A stretch of DNA of 64,000 bases, taken from Todiramphus chloris collaris. Taxonomy: Eukaryota; Chordata; Aves; Coraciiformes; Alcedinidae. The notes below the pieces were generated by a model that did not search any database, was not told where the DNA came from, and was given only the letters and a program-made list of their open reading frames with translations. The position numbers and the translations under genes are program-made. Below are positions 12,640 through 23,457 of this stretch, piece after piece (position 1 is the first letter of the stretch; every line of letters starts with the position of its first letter). The stretch spans positions 4,664,602 to 4,728,601 of the forward strand of contig JANVCC010000011.1 of NCBI GenBank assembly GCA_025345505.1. The letters are read 5' to 3'.

Positions 12640-13027
12640 CTGAAGTTGCAGCAGGGGAGGTTTATATTAGATATTAGGAAGGTCTAAATTAGATATTAGG
12701 AAGAAATCCTTTACGGAGAGAGTGGTGAGGCACTGGAACAGCCTGCCCAGGGAGGTGTTTGAGTTATCATCCCTGGAGGTATTTAAGAAAGGAGTTGACA
12801 TGGTGCTTCACGACATTTTCTAGGGGCAGGCATGTAGGGGACTTGTGGTTTGGTTTTTTGTTTGGTTTAGTTTGTTTGGTTTTGTTTTGTTTTTGTTGGG
12901 TTTTTTGTTTGCTTTTTATTTTGTTTTCTAATGGTCAGGGATTTAGGTGTTTTTTGTTCTTGTAGGTATGGTCAGACTCAGTGATCTAGGAGGTCTTTTC
13001 CAACCATGATTATTCTGTGATTCTGTA
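12640..13027 (+). mobile_element. CR1 LINE 3'-end fragment with internal T/G-rich expansion
   Basis: Plus-strand CR1 3' region: TTAGATATTAGGAAGAAATC, then GGCACTGGAACAGCCTGCCC, then GATCTAGGAGGTCTTTTCC, ending in the octamers ATTCTGTG ATTCTGTA. Two alterations are visible. A 24-bp-period duplication places TTAGATATTAGGAAG at 12667-12681 and again at about 12690-12705. Roughly 80 bases of T/G-rich simple sequence (12846-12928) lie inside the element, where CR1 copies normally have only a short variable segment. Confidence 0.92.
12846..12928. repeat. T/G-rich low-complexity tract inside CR1
   Basis: A run of GTTT, GGTTT and GTTTTT units with almost no A or C, embedded in the 3' part of a CR1 copy. 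It was probably generated by local replication slippage after the element inserted. Confidence 0.8.
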
Positions 13028-13486
13028 ATTGCCTACTGAAGGTTTCTACCTCTCTGCATTATCTTTATGAAGTTAATAGAATGTTGAGCTTCAAGCACTT
13101 CAAGCTCATGCCCAGCTTTGTAGGACAATCCTGGTTGTAATTTTAGACTTGTCAACAAAAGACATTAGTCAGGATTGAAGCTGCTTCTGTTCTGAGGGAG
13201 CAGCAACAAGGGGACAGATTGAAAAAAACTACAAAATCAAGTAACATTTCAGACTTCCCTTCAGAACACTAGAAAATAGTGTCTGGCTATATACCTTCTA
13301 TCTTAACCTCCTAGGGAGCTCCACAACCAGAGACTCCCACACAGAATCTTGAACTGTCAGTAGTGGAAGATAAGGTAGAGCATCATGACATACATATCAT
13401 CTGAGAATAAGACCTTCAGGGAAGAGTAGAGCAAGACACCCTGGCTGCAATACATAGGAAGCTCTGTAGGACAATTTAACATTGAA

Positions 13487-13507
13487 TTTTTTTTTTTTTT
13501 TTTTTTT
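13487..13507. repeat. T21 homopolymer
   Basis: Uninterrupted run of 21 T followed by a T-rich, pyrimidine-rich stretch to about 13575. No flanking direct repeat was seen, so there is no direct sign of retroposition. Confidence 0.9.
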
Positions 13508-15364
13508 ACTTTAATATCTTTTCTTTTTCTATTTCTCTCAAATGTGAAATATTCTGACACTTTTTCTTTGTATTTTCTTTCTTCCTCTGAGCTGTATGTC
13601 TCTGATGAAAAAATCCTTGCTGTCGATTTCATCAAAAGGATTTCTGTAGCAAAAGAAACATTTCTGTTGTTCCTTACTCCCACTCAGAGCATTAACAAGA
13701 GCAGGATAATGGATCCCTACGTACATGCAATGCCATTCTTCCTATAAAAATGTATATACAGTACAGTGCTTCTAGCTTGCTAACAGCAACAAACTGTTTT
13801 TATATTGATATCATAATATATCCTCAGTATTTTTCATCAGTTCCTAACAACAAGCTGTGTCCTACAATGATGTTGTTACGTTTTAATCTCCACTGGTAGC
13901 AGTATAATGGGACATGCAAAGAAGGTGTAAGGCCTCTACAGTGTCCATATTTACATTAAAATACTATTTCAATGCTTCCAAAAATGTAAGAAAATTTTGA
14001 GAAGACTGAAAATTCAAGGGCAAGGGAGTTAAAGGGAAAGAAACTGTATGCTTCCTGAACTTTATTCTTCTCCTGTTTCCTCAGTCATACCTAGAATTTT
14101 GGTATCTGTGATGTTTTGAACTTACATGTAGGAAATTGCATTCTAGGAAATTCAAGGAGTATGTGAAGTAAAGATGGCAAAATCTCCATCTCAGTTTCTT
14201 TTCTCATTAGATACAGAATCATAAACCCAAGGAACTTAAAGTGAGGAAACACCAAATTGTTTGTTCTAGTCATTTCCTATGATATCCCACACTCTGTTTG
14301 CTAAAGGTTTCTGAAGCCACCATGTTCTATATATCTGAAAAAAACCCCACTTATATACTTATCAGATTGATTAATCTGCTGGAAAACAAAACCTTTCCTT
14401 GTGGCTGGTAATCCTGCTCTGGGTAACATTGGTGGTACTCTGAGGAGTTCTGCATTTTCACTACCAAACTCTTCCATTTGCCCAAAGCTACCCTGTTTTT
14501 ACCCACATCTAATTATTGTAATGAAACTACCTGAAGTGGAAGAAAGAAATAACCCCCTAATGTGTTTGTCTGAGATTTTTGCTCTATTTTTCCCCAAAGT
14601 TTTTACATTTTTTTCACAGTGGGCATGAGCATCTCTTCATCAGGCTGCTAAGAATATATATAAAAATACATTAAATACAGGAAAATACTTCATAAAACAT
14701 ACATTTAGGAAAATAGAGTGATAATGAGGTGATAAAAAAGATTTTCAAGGCAGTCAAACTTCACTGACAGTACAACTGTACTAATTTATATCAGCTAAGG
14801 GACTGGACCAATATGTTAAATACAAACAGCACACAAATTTAATATGTATGTCGTCAAAACATTTCCTCCATCACCACAGTGCTTATACTTTAGGGTATAC
14901 ATATGTTAGTTCTTACTTGATTGCACAACAGCCATATCAGTCTACAATATTTCAGCAGACTTTATCATTTGATTCCTAGTAGGAATTTGAAACTGTATGC
15001 AGTATGTTTGAGTTGCAAGTTGCTGATGATCCCACTCAGGTTTTCTGCTTATATTGAAGCTGCAAGAGGGATGAGAGAAAAATAAACACAGCTTATTTCA
15101 GAAAGAAACAGAAATATCTTTACTGCTCACTAAACTGTGCTTATATAAACAGTCTGATATGGCTGTGAAGCTTATAACCAATCATAATAAAAAACCTTTG
15201 TTACTAGAATTACATATCAAAGTCAAAGAATAGGATTCATGAAGCTAACAATTTTCAGATCACTCCATTAACTTTTGGATGAATGTTATAAATGACCTTT
15301 CAGTGAGACTTCTGTGACTCTGTGACAATCACACTAGACAGAGAACTTTTCTCCTGTATTTCAG

Positions 15365-15679
15365 TTGAGCAATATCAGGTTACCGCCTAATCCTGACCTA
15401 TCATTAATCACTGCAGAGCCAGCCACAGAAAAAAAAAATATTAGCAATCTGATAGAAAAGTCTGAGAGGAAAGAGGCTCCATTGCCTGACAGAAGCAGAA
15501 GTGCTCTGGCAGACTGTTCAGATTTGGAAAGCCCTCTTTGTCTAGCCATGCTCTCACAGCAAAGAAGATCAATAGAAAAAAATCAAATGCATTATCTTTG
15601 TTTACATCCTAGGCACAACAGTGTGAAAATCCTCACCAGGCTAAGGATCCTGACAGCGTGTGATGGATGCCCTGTTTAA
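15365..15679 (+). other. Weak candidate terminal exon or conserved non-coding block
   Basis: The segment follows a good-looking splice acceptor (TTTTCTCCTGTATTTCAG, ending at 15364). It stays open for 104 codons to a TAA at 15677-15679, and AATAAA follows at 15730-15735. The encoded sequence matches no family I recognise. There is no ATG near the start, so if coding it would be an internal or terminal exon. A chance frame, a non-coding RNA exon or a conserved regulatory block are equally possible. Confidence 0.15.
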
Positions 15680-16874
15680 ATGATGCCTTTGAAAGCTTTC
15701 ATAGTGCTCTGACAGAGGACTCACTGGAGAATAAATGACTTTCTTTTAAATTACAAGAGCCTGGGTTGAGAAGACAGACGGTGTGAATGTCACACTACAA
15801 ATTCAATATATTCAACTGCTTCTGGTGCTAAAGAGCAATTGTTAGTGGTGAAAACACATCCAAGATTGTCTTTGACCCAAGGAAGTTTTGATTATCAATA
15901 ATGAGAAAGCTACAACAATTTATTTTGAATTATTTTTTCTACTTACAGATTATGCTTGCAATAAACAATAGAAACGTGCTTCAGGCTTGAATTTCCTATG
16001 CTGGCAATCCATATAAAAGTAATATATAAAAATCCAATGGAAGCACTCAAGTGTGCATTGTGTATTATTCTTAAGTGCTTATTGAGAGTGTACCAGTATA
16101 GCTATTTGGTATAATAAGTGTGCTATGAAGCTTTGGAATAACAGGTGAAATATCTGGAGATGGTAACATTGCATAAAAATAGCCTTTCTTTAGATAACAT
16201 ACCTATCTTTCATGCAAAACATGTGGACTTATTGGTGACGAAATATTTAACCTTTTTTGAAAAAGTGCACACTCAAGCTCTGTATATTACCAAGGTAAAA
16301 GTGCAGAAGAACTCTTGGGAATAAAGTAGATTAACTGGCAGAAGCACTCACTCTTGTGGGTCTCTAGTGGATAAATAAACCCATGCGATAAATTAAACCC
16401 ATGCTAAAAAAGCAAAGCTGCTGGACCACGCTGGACCTAGGTATACCTGCATTCAGATTATTAGATAGCACCTATTGAAAATTAATTTCAAGATATTCAA
16501 GCACTATGTGCACATCAAAACAAAAAACCTATTTAGGAGCTGAGATCTAAACATAAAACTTTTGGCAACATGTTTATGCTTCCTACTGAGGTGGCTACAT
16601 ACTTCTCAAAGACACTATACTGAACATCCATGATGGAAATAATTCCTTATGCTGTACTCATTTTCCAAAGACACATCTCAGTAACAGATTTTGAAGGACT
16701 TTGTTATGGAGAAGACAGCAAGTCCCATGGAAATTATCTAATTTCAGGACTCCCTAAATTCTTTAGGAGCTATATATATATATTTTTTTTTAACCATTAA
16801 AACAATACATATTTTCCAATTCCCACAGCTTTTTGTGAAAGGTATCCTGATAGTATTACCTAACGGAAAGATTT

Positions 16875-16990
16875 AGAATCACAGAATCTAATAATAGAAT
16901 GGCTTTGGTTGATTAAAAATCATGTAGTTCCAAGCCCCCTGCTATGGGCAGGGACACCTCCCACTAGAGCAGGTGCACCCACAAAGCATG
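16875..16990 (-). mobile_element. CR1 LINE 3'-end fragment
   Basis: Starts with AGAATCACAGAATC, then a diverged 'ggctttggttga' block, then CCCCCTGCTATGGGCAGGGA and CACCTCCCACTAGAGCAGG. That last block identifies a CR1 subfamily different from the copies at 7.48 and 20.2 kb, which have GCCAGAGCAGGA or GCCATAGCAGGA instead. About 115 bp is retained. Confidence 0.92.
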
Positions 16991-17291
16991 GGAGAAGAGT
17001 ATAGGGGAAAGATGTTCTAGAAGATCTTCTAGAGCACCATAATCTGTGCAACAAATATCCACATGCCATATCTATAATATAGCACTCTGCCGCTTTGTAT
17101 AAGGAAAATGGAGGAAGACACTGAGAACTTGGAGGAATTACATAAAATCAGAAAATACTAGTTCAAAATGTGAAACAAAAATTAATTACACTTTCAGCAC
17201 TATGAGACCTTATGCCTTTGTAATCTGCTGGAAAAATAGAACCGACTAAAATGATCTGAAGTTGCCTTTGTGACAAACTACAATGGGTAAA
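16991..17291. other. Short unique spacer
   Basis: About 300 bases between two CR1 fragments of opposite orientation. Nothing recognisable was seen. Confidence 0.5.
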
Positions 17292-17825
17292 CCCATCTCT
17301 CTACTCTAGTGAGACCACATTTGGAGTATTGTGTTCAGTTCTGGTATCCCCACTTCAAGAGGGACAGGAAAATAGAGAGAGTCCAACCAAGAGCTACAAA
17401 GATGACGAAGGGACTGGAACATCTCTCCTATGAGTAAAGGATGAGCACCCTGGTGCTGTTTAGCCTGGAAAAGAGAAGACTGAGAGGGGATCATATTAAT
17501 GTTTATAAGTATCTGAAGGATGGGTGTCAAGTAGAAGGGGCCAGTCTCTTTTCAGTGGTGTCCTGTGATAGGATAAGAGGTAATGGCAGCAAGGTGAAAC
17601 ACAGGAAGTTCTACCTCAACATGAGGAAAAACCTCTGCATTGAGAGAGTGACAGAGCACTGGAAGAAGCTGCCCAGAGAGGTTGTGGAATCTCCTTCTCT
17701 AGAGATTTTCAAGACCTGCCTGGATCTGTTCTTGTGTGGCATGCCCTAGGTGTGCCTTCTCTGGCAGGGGGTTTGTACTTGATGATCTCCAGAGGTCCCT
17801 TCCAACTCATACAATTCTATGATTT
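17292..17825 (+). mobile_element. CR1 LINE 3' part with end of ORF2
   Basis: Plus-strand CR1 running from the GTGAGACCACATTTGGAGTA region of ORF2 to the 3' terminus GTCCCTTCCAACTCATACAA and the octamer ATTCTATG. The C-terminal frame is readable at 17441-17749 ([27 protein letters not shown]). A TAA just before it (TATGAGTAAAGG, near 17434) breaks the upstream frame. It is a 5'-truncated, inactive copy. Confidence 0.94.
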
Positions 17826-20215
17826 TACCTATTTTCACTCATTGCCCACGTGAATTGTTCAAATTCACCACAGGAAAATGTCATAATAGGAAATCCCAAA
17901 AGGTGGGAAGAGTGTCATCTTTTTTTTTCTTTTTCTACTCAGTGTCATGGAGCTGGAAAATAAACAGTTTATTTAAAAATTGGCAAAAGAATGCCAAGGT
18001 GCTCTATGGAAAAGGAATATTAGGTACCGAAGAAAGATGGAGATTCAGCCTTTCCTTTGACCTGTCTTCACTCCCCATACTCTTTGGGAGACTTCCAGGT
18101 GTCTGTGTATCTCCTCCTCTGCAAGAAGGAGTGTTTTAAGTAGACTGAGATTCACCTACTGGTTTTCATAAGCTGTAATTTTTAATAATGGCTGGTATAA
18201 ACTAAGTGAATTTAATTCTGTTTTAACAGGCCAATAATCAATTTTTCCCTGAGAACAAGCCTTAGTAAATAAGACTTTTTCTTTCCTAATCACTGTGAAT
18301 CTTGCCTGAAACTACACAAGCAAGAATAAAAATGTTTAGTGGATTTTGGAGATATTACAAATATACACAAAAAATCTCTGAAAATTTTTGAAAATATCAA
18401 TCTAAGTGGGTAAACCTGAGTTCATCATAAAGCTCATAAGCATTGGGTAGTCATTAACTTTATATATTTCAATAATCTTATTTTTTGTTCAGTTATGCAT
18501 GTCAGGGTGAATTTTAATTAAGTTTAGAAATTTACCTCAGCCAAACATATTCCATGAAGTCCAGAAGTGTTTTCCTGAAATTCTGTTTTCACTTAGGTCA
18601 AAAGGTGGACCAGAACCCTAATTGTAAATTATAAATTCTCTGTAGGATCTCACAGCCCACTTTATAGTTGACATCAGCATCCTCAGCCTACATATGTGTA
18701 ATCCTAACTATATGATGTGCTGACTCTGGCAACCCTTTATACCTTGCTATTCTGATAGAGTTATTGAAATTGGAATTGGGTTGTCTCCACTTTAATCAAG
18801 GGTGAAAGGAAGACAAGTTGGAAAGGAGTGGGAATGAGCTGTGCAATTTGTTGACTACTGCAAATCCTGCTTCATAATTATATTTCTTTCCATAGTAGTT
18901 ATTTTAATTCACTTAGTAGTCAGAGCACATAATTTAAAAAAAAATATAAAATTTACAATTGAAGGTAATGGGGTGTTAATAAAATATAAATCTGCTGGCT
19001 GTTGAGGCTCATGGATAGTAAAACAGACAATTATTGCTTTGAATATTCCACTGAAAAATAAAAAGCTGTTATCTTTGGAAGTATTTCATGAAACCATATT
19101 ATTTGGTTTGCTCAAAATTTGCAGAGCTGTGTTATTGGAAAAGTGGGGTTTTTTTCAGCAGAGACTTGAAAAGATTTGAGTCATGAATTATGGGAGAGGA
19201 AAAAAAGACCTCCATCAAGCAATGAAGTTTAATGATCTTAGATGATCTGCCTAGATAGTATGTCTTTTCTACCTCTCTGTCATGTTATGATCATAGTTGT
19301 GATTGTCAGTAAGTGCCTTTGCAAACTGGTTTGTGAAAATTTAAGTGTGGGGTTAAAGAAAAAGTGCGACAATGAAGGTTACCAATAAGGTGTCTGGTCT
19401 CAGTTTGTTTTTCTCATCAAACAGCCAGAGCAGTATCAGCAAGGCATGTGGTGCTTAGGTTTGAGAAAATGAGAGATGCTTAGATCTAAGGATGTTGCCT
19501 ATGACTTTCTCTTCTAAACATCAGGGGACCCCAGTTATGATCTTAAGGAATTCTTCAGTCCCTCACCCTATTTCTACCAAATTGTCAGTTTGAATCTTCA
19601 TTCAGATTTGTTTCAAAGTTTGTTAAAGCCACCACAAAGTGAAAAACCAGACATATTTCTTCATATGCAATTGGTGGTTGTAATTTGTTTTAGATAATCT
19701 CAAAAAAAATCATTTTCAACCTCAGTACTTCAGAATAAGAAGCCATGAGAAGGGTATTTCCACTCTGAGAATCCTTATATACTGCTGTTTCTGTGTATAT
19801 TAACAAATATAACAGAAAGGATTTATCATAAGAGTGTGTAAAAGTGCTACACTGTCAAAAGTTTTATGGAGTATGAAATTGCAAGTGTCAACAGAATAAT
19901 AGTATGATGGGGATTGTAGTATAGTTAAGAGTGATCAAAATCTATAAATATACACAACTGTCTGGATGCACCATAAAAGCAGGGAGTTCTTAATGTTTGC
20001 CCCTCTACAAGTGTAAAAGATGAACAGCTATTTTATTTTAGGGTGTAGCACCAACATCTAAGTGATGGGCTTCAGTATTGGAGATCTCCCTATATAGCAA
20101 AGCCCAGACTGAAAGCTTCTGAAGACAAAGGAGTTCCTTCTTTTGGTCTATATGGTTAAAAAGAGACACAAAATGTGAGACAGTCTATGCCAATTTCACT
20201 CTCAAGTCAGTCACT
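17826..20215. other. Unique non-coding sequence
   Basis: About 2.4 kb without a recognisable gene or repeat. The plus-strand frame of 106 codons at 17819-18139 begins inside the CR1 tail and has no motifs. Confidence 0.55.
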
Positions 20216-20292
20216 GAATCACAGAATGTTAGGGATTGGAAGGGACCTCCAAAGATCATTGAGTCCAACCCCCCTGCCATAGCAGGACAAAA
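20216..20292 (-). mobile_element. CR1 LINE 3'-end fragment (very short)
   Basis: GAATCACAGAATGTTAGGGA, then TTGGAAGGGACCTCC, then GAGTCCAACCCCCCTGCCAT. Only about 77 bp of the CR1 3' terminus is present, with low divergence from the family pattern. It is the same subfamily type as the copy at 7483-7614. Confidence 0.92.
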
Positions 20293-22489
20293 CTAGTCTT
20301 AAAATTCAAAGTCTCACTCTAATGATGAATTTACCAGCCTGCAGAAAACAGTGCAACCATAACAAGACTTCATTTCCTCCCTAATTAAATACTATTTGTA
20401 TCTGTGCACTGAAGTTCATTGTCATGGCACAGAGCATTAACATCGCACAAATGCAGAGGAAGTATTCAAAACCTCTTTTGGTTAGCCTTTATTAATTGCA
20501 TCATGAGGGTCTTTAAGAAAAGTCATTTAGAATCCCATAAAACTAAATTTGTCAAATTTGGTATCTAGATCTCTGCAATTGAGAAGTAACTGTTAAAAAG
20601 CCCCCACAAGTGCATGACAGCGTATGTAAGATTTTTGTAATATGTGCAACTTTTACATATGTAATAGATGCTTTTTATACCTGTAATATATGTAATATGT
20701 GATATTTTTTTGAAACAAAAATTGTCATCCCTTGCTTCCATTTTAGCATGCTCAGTTTCAGATAGCCAAAATACAGGCCTTTGAGAGTAATGACTTCCTG
20801 TGAAAATACTGCTCATTAGGACCACTTCCAGCAACACTTTCTAGCACAAATTTAATTCAAATGGAAGAGCAATACAAGTATTTGCTGACTCTAAGTTGGA
20901 TATATACACCAATATTTTGCTAAGTATGTACCACATAGTTCAGTTCTTCACTAAGCATCTAACACACATTCAAAGGACAGAATATCCTAAAGTGTGGAAT
21001 GGCCCAAACTAATTTTCATTTTACCAGGGTATACTCATGCACTTAACTTAGACAAAGCTCACCCCATGATTGAGGTTTTTTAGAAAGATGACTTCAGTGG
21101 GTTAAATTTGGAATAATAGGAGCTAAAGATATCCTCAACATGCATGGGCTCATTTCTTAATGTGGATTGGTTATAATTAAACTTCTATAGGCAATTGTTT
21201 CATTCCATTTCTTCCATCTCACTACTGCCCTTAGATAAATTGAAGGTCTCTTTGAGTATGAGTTTAGAATTCAGACATGGTGCAAGTTGAGAAATCTTCT
21301 TTCCCCTCTGGTGCATAAAAATGTAGAAATTATATTCATTCATTGCCTTCAACAGAATTAATTTTAGGATGAATTTAAAACACAGAAACTCAAATATATT
21401 TTTCCATATATGCCATGTTCTTGACTCTGGTTTCCTAAAAACCTGTGCAGAAAAATCACATCCACAGCAATTCCACTTACAATGCCAGAACAATTAACAA
21501 ATATTTTCTTCACTAAAGAATTCAAAGCAGAATTGCAAATATTTTGTACAGAATGGTACAAATGAAACTGCTCAGTTCAGAGTCTACCACTGGTGATTTT
21601 TGTCTTTGCATCTAGGCAGGAGCTGTTAAGGTTTGTTTAATTATTACTTATGCTATAATGTAGTCAACAGAGAAAAATTAATTGCAGAATGTATCCATCT
21701 TACAGGGCAAAGTAATATCAGCGAGGACAAAAGCTGAAGCTTTTCCAATTAAAGCTGCTGTCAGTAAAGTGCAGAATGTGATTGCAAATGCAAAAAAGCA
21801 GTTTAACTTTAGCTCTCCTGCAAATACACCATGGATTGGGTATGTGAACACCACCTGTCCAAATACTGACCAAACTGATCTTTTTAATAATTATATAGAA
21901 TGAAACACAGCCACCATGACATGCAGTGTAATTTTGCTTCGAGGTTCTCTGAAGACAAGAAAAATCTCTGTTTGTCCATGGAGGACTAAGTCATGAGTCA
22001 CTTTCAGAGTATTTATTCAACCCACTTCCATTGTATTCATTTGTTGCATGTCGGAATATGGACTCAATAGAACTGAGGTCAGAAGACAAGCAGAGCTGTA
22101 TCTGCAGTCCTATTAAAAGGTAATCCCATTTAAGTCCCAAAAAAGAACAGGCTCTATGTTCAACTGGTGTTAATTTCACTAACTCCCATATTGTAATTTT
22201 ATTATAAATATATCATGATTAATTAGTTAACATATTTATTTCTTTTAAATAAATTTTCTCCTAAAGAAAGCAAGCTACTGGACCAAATGGAAAGTTATTG
22301 CCTATTTTAACTAAAAAATTATTCAGAAATGAAAAGTAGCACCTAGTTTTTTTAGAAAATTTAGATGATTGCTCCCATTAATTTTAAAAATCTTCTGATG
22401 TTGATTAAGAAAAGAGCTTTAAAAATATTTTGGAGAGAATGTAGGCATGTGATTAATTGCTTTTTTTAAAATTCAGATCTCATTGAGGC
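20293..22489. other. Unique non-coding sequence with a candidate exon
   Basis: No recognisable repeat, apart from a degenerate TGTAATA-type low-complexity stretch near 20636-20706. A candidate terminal exon at 21705-21903 is listed separately. Confidence 0.5.
21705..21903 (+). other. Candidate terminal coding exon (unidentified product)
   Basis: An acceptor-like TATCCATCTTACAG precedes 21705. The frame GGC AAA GTA... stays open for 65 codons to TGA at 21901-21903, and AATAAA lies about 345 bases later at about 22249. Codon first positions are strongly purine-biased (about 47 of 65) with eight GCN alanine codons, a pattern more like coding sequence than the AT-rich surroundings. The predicted tail has a lysine/alanine-rich part, then a segment with TPWIGYVNTTCPN, including NFS and NTT sequons. 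No ATG is present in the frame, so it would need upstream exons outside what I can identify. I do not recognise the protein. A chance frame is the main alternative. Confidence 0.2.
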
Positions 22490-22657
22490 TAAGTGTGGTT
22501 GACACGCTTGAGGGACAGGATGTGATCCAGAGGGACCTTGACTATCTTGAGAAGTAAGCCCATGTGAAGCTCATGAAGTTCAACAATGCCAAGTGCAAGG
22601 ACCTGCACCTGGGTTGGAGAAACACTTGTCATTAATACAGACTGGGGGATGAAGGAA
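22490..22657 (+). mobile_element. CR1 LINE, 5' piece of a copy split by an LTR
   Basis: CR1 ORF2 region on the plus strand: CTTGAGGGACAGGATGTGAT, CTCATGAAGTTCAACAATGC, CCTGCACCTGGGTTGG, ACTGGGGGATGAAGGAA. It stops exactly at the LTR boundary, and the element continues on the far side (about 23453-24130) with no CR1 sequence lost apart from the duplicated 5 bp. It is an inactive, diverged copy. Confidence 0.9.
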
Positions 22658-23457
22658 TGTCACGGTTTAGGGTCAGGGTGGCCCCTTAGACCTATAACAG
22701 ACACTCTCTGTTAACCCTCCTCCCTTCCCAAAGGGGAAGAGAAAGGGAATAAGGGAGAGAGACTTAGCGATTAGAAAAGAAAACTAGAACAGCTTTAAGA
22801 AAAATTAAAGTAATCATAATAAAAATAGAATATATACAAATAAATACAAAAGCTGTATCGAACCTAACCCTCCTGATGGTGATTATATCACCGTCACCAC
22901 TGATGCTGTGGAGCAGGCACCAGTGGGCCCCGCAGCAGATGGAAGCTGTGTTCAGGAGCTGGATTCTGGTACTGGGTTCAGGAACACACAGACTGGGATT
23001 GAAGGAAGAACGAACAGAGTCTTCCTTGGGTGCTCTGAGGAAGGAACTGAAAGAGGACCCTAGCCAAGCCAAGCAAAAGCTGGCCGAAGCAGTCCAAGAG
23101 AGGAGAAGAGCCCAGAGACCCTTCGGATCCCACAGCTCTAAACCGAATATGACATATATGAGATGGAATACCTCGCTGGTCCGTTTAGGGTCACCTGTCC
23201 TGTCCACTCCTCCCTTCAGGTGCAGCCTTTCACTTTCTGCACCCACCAATGTGGTACACTAGATCCAGCAGTGGCCTTGGTCTGCATACCAATCCTTGGT
23301 AGTAAATCTAAACGTGAGGTGTTATCACTGCTAGAAACAGACACTGTGAGAACAGGCTGCTAACTTCAGAAAGTGCAGTTAATTAGAAGAATTGAGCTGA
23401 AAAGTAAAATTACTGAACAGAATTAGTTCTGTTCTCACTCAAACCAGGACAAGGAAT
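22653..23457 (-). mobile_element. Solo LTR of an ERVL-like endogenous retrovirus with 5-bp target duplication
   Basis: A block of about 795 bp (LTR 22658 to about 23452) begins TGTCACGGTTTAGGGTCAGG and ends CTCAAACCAGGACA. That gives TG...CA termini with imperfect inverted ends (GTCACGGTTT / AAACCAGGAC). AGGAA flanks it on both sides (22653-22657 and just after 23452), the short duplication left by integrase. The minus orientation is inferred because the reverse strand reads TGTCCTGGTTTGAG ... CTAAACCGTGACA, the familiar avian ERVL LTR polarity, and because the U3-like block at 23130-23213 then matches the second LTR. No internal gag, pol or env sequence adjoins it, so it is a recombined solo LTR. 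Open frames of 161 codons (minus) and 128 codons (plus) inside it look fortuitous. The right border is uncertain by one or two bases. Confidence 0.85.
23130..23213 (-). promoter_or_regulatory. U3-like promoter block of the LTR (inferred)
   Basis: On the minus strand this contains GACAGGTGACCC, then AAACGGACCAGCGAGGTATT, then CATATATGTCATATTCGG. The same order of elements (GACAGATGACCCCAACCGAC, AAAGGGATATTTCAGAC, TATATGACGCCATGCTC) occurs in the other LTR at about 49153-49210. A conserved block in the 5' half of the LTR, ahead of a TATA-like CATATATG, is where a retroviral promoter is expected. Activity is not shown. Confidence 0.4.

Larger units (their letters stand above)
13028..16874. other. 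Unique non-coding sequence with a weak exon candidate
   Basis: No recognisable gene or interspersed repeat. It contains a T21 homopolymer at 13487-13507. The region around 15340-15740 has a somewhat higher GC content and is listed separately as a weak candidate exon or conserved block. Confidence 0.5.

Noticed and set aside
22764-23262. 161-codon minus-strand frame and 128-codon plus-strand frame
   Set aside because: Both lie wholly inside the solo LTR and overlap each other. LTRs of this group do not encode proteins, so these are treated as fortuitous.
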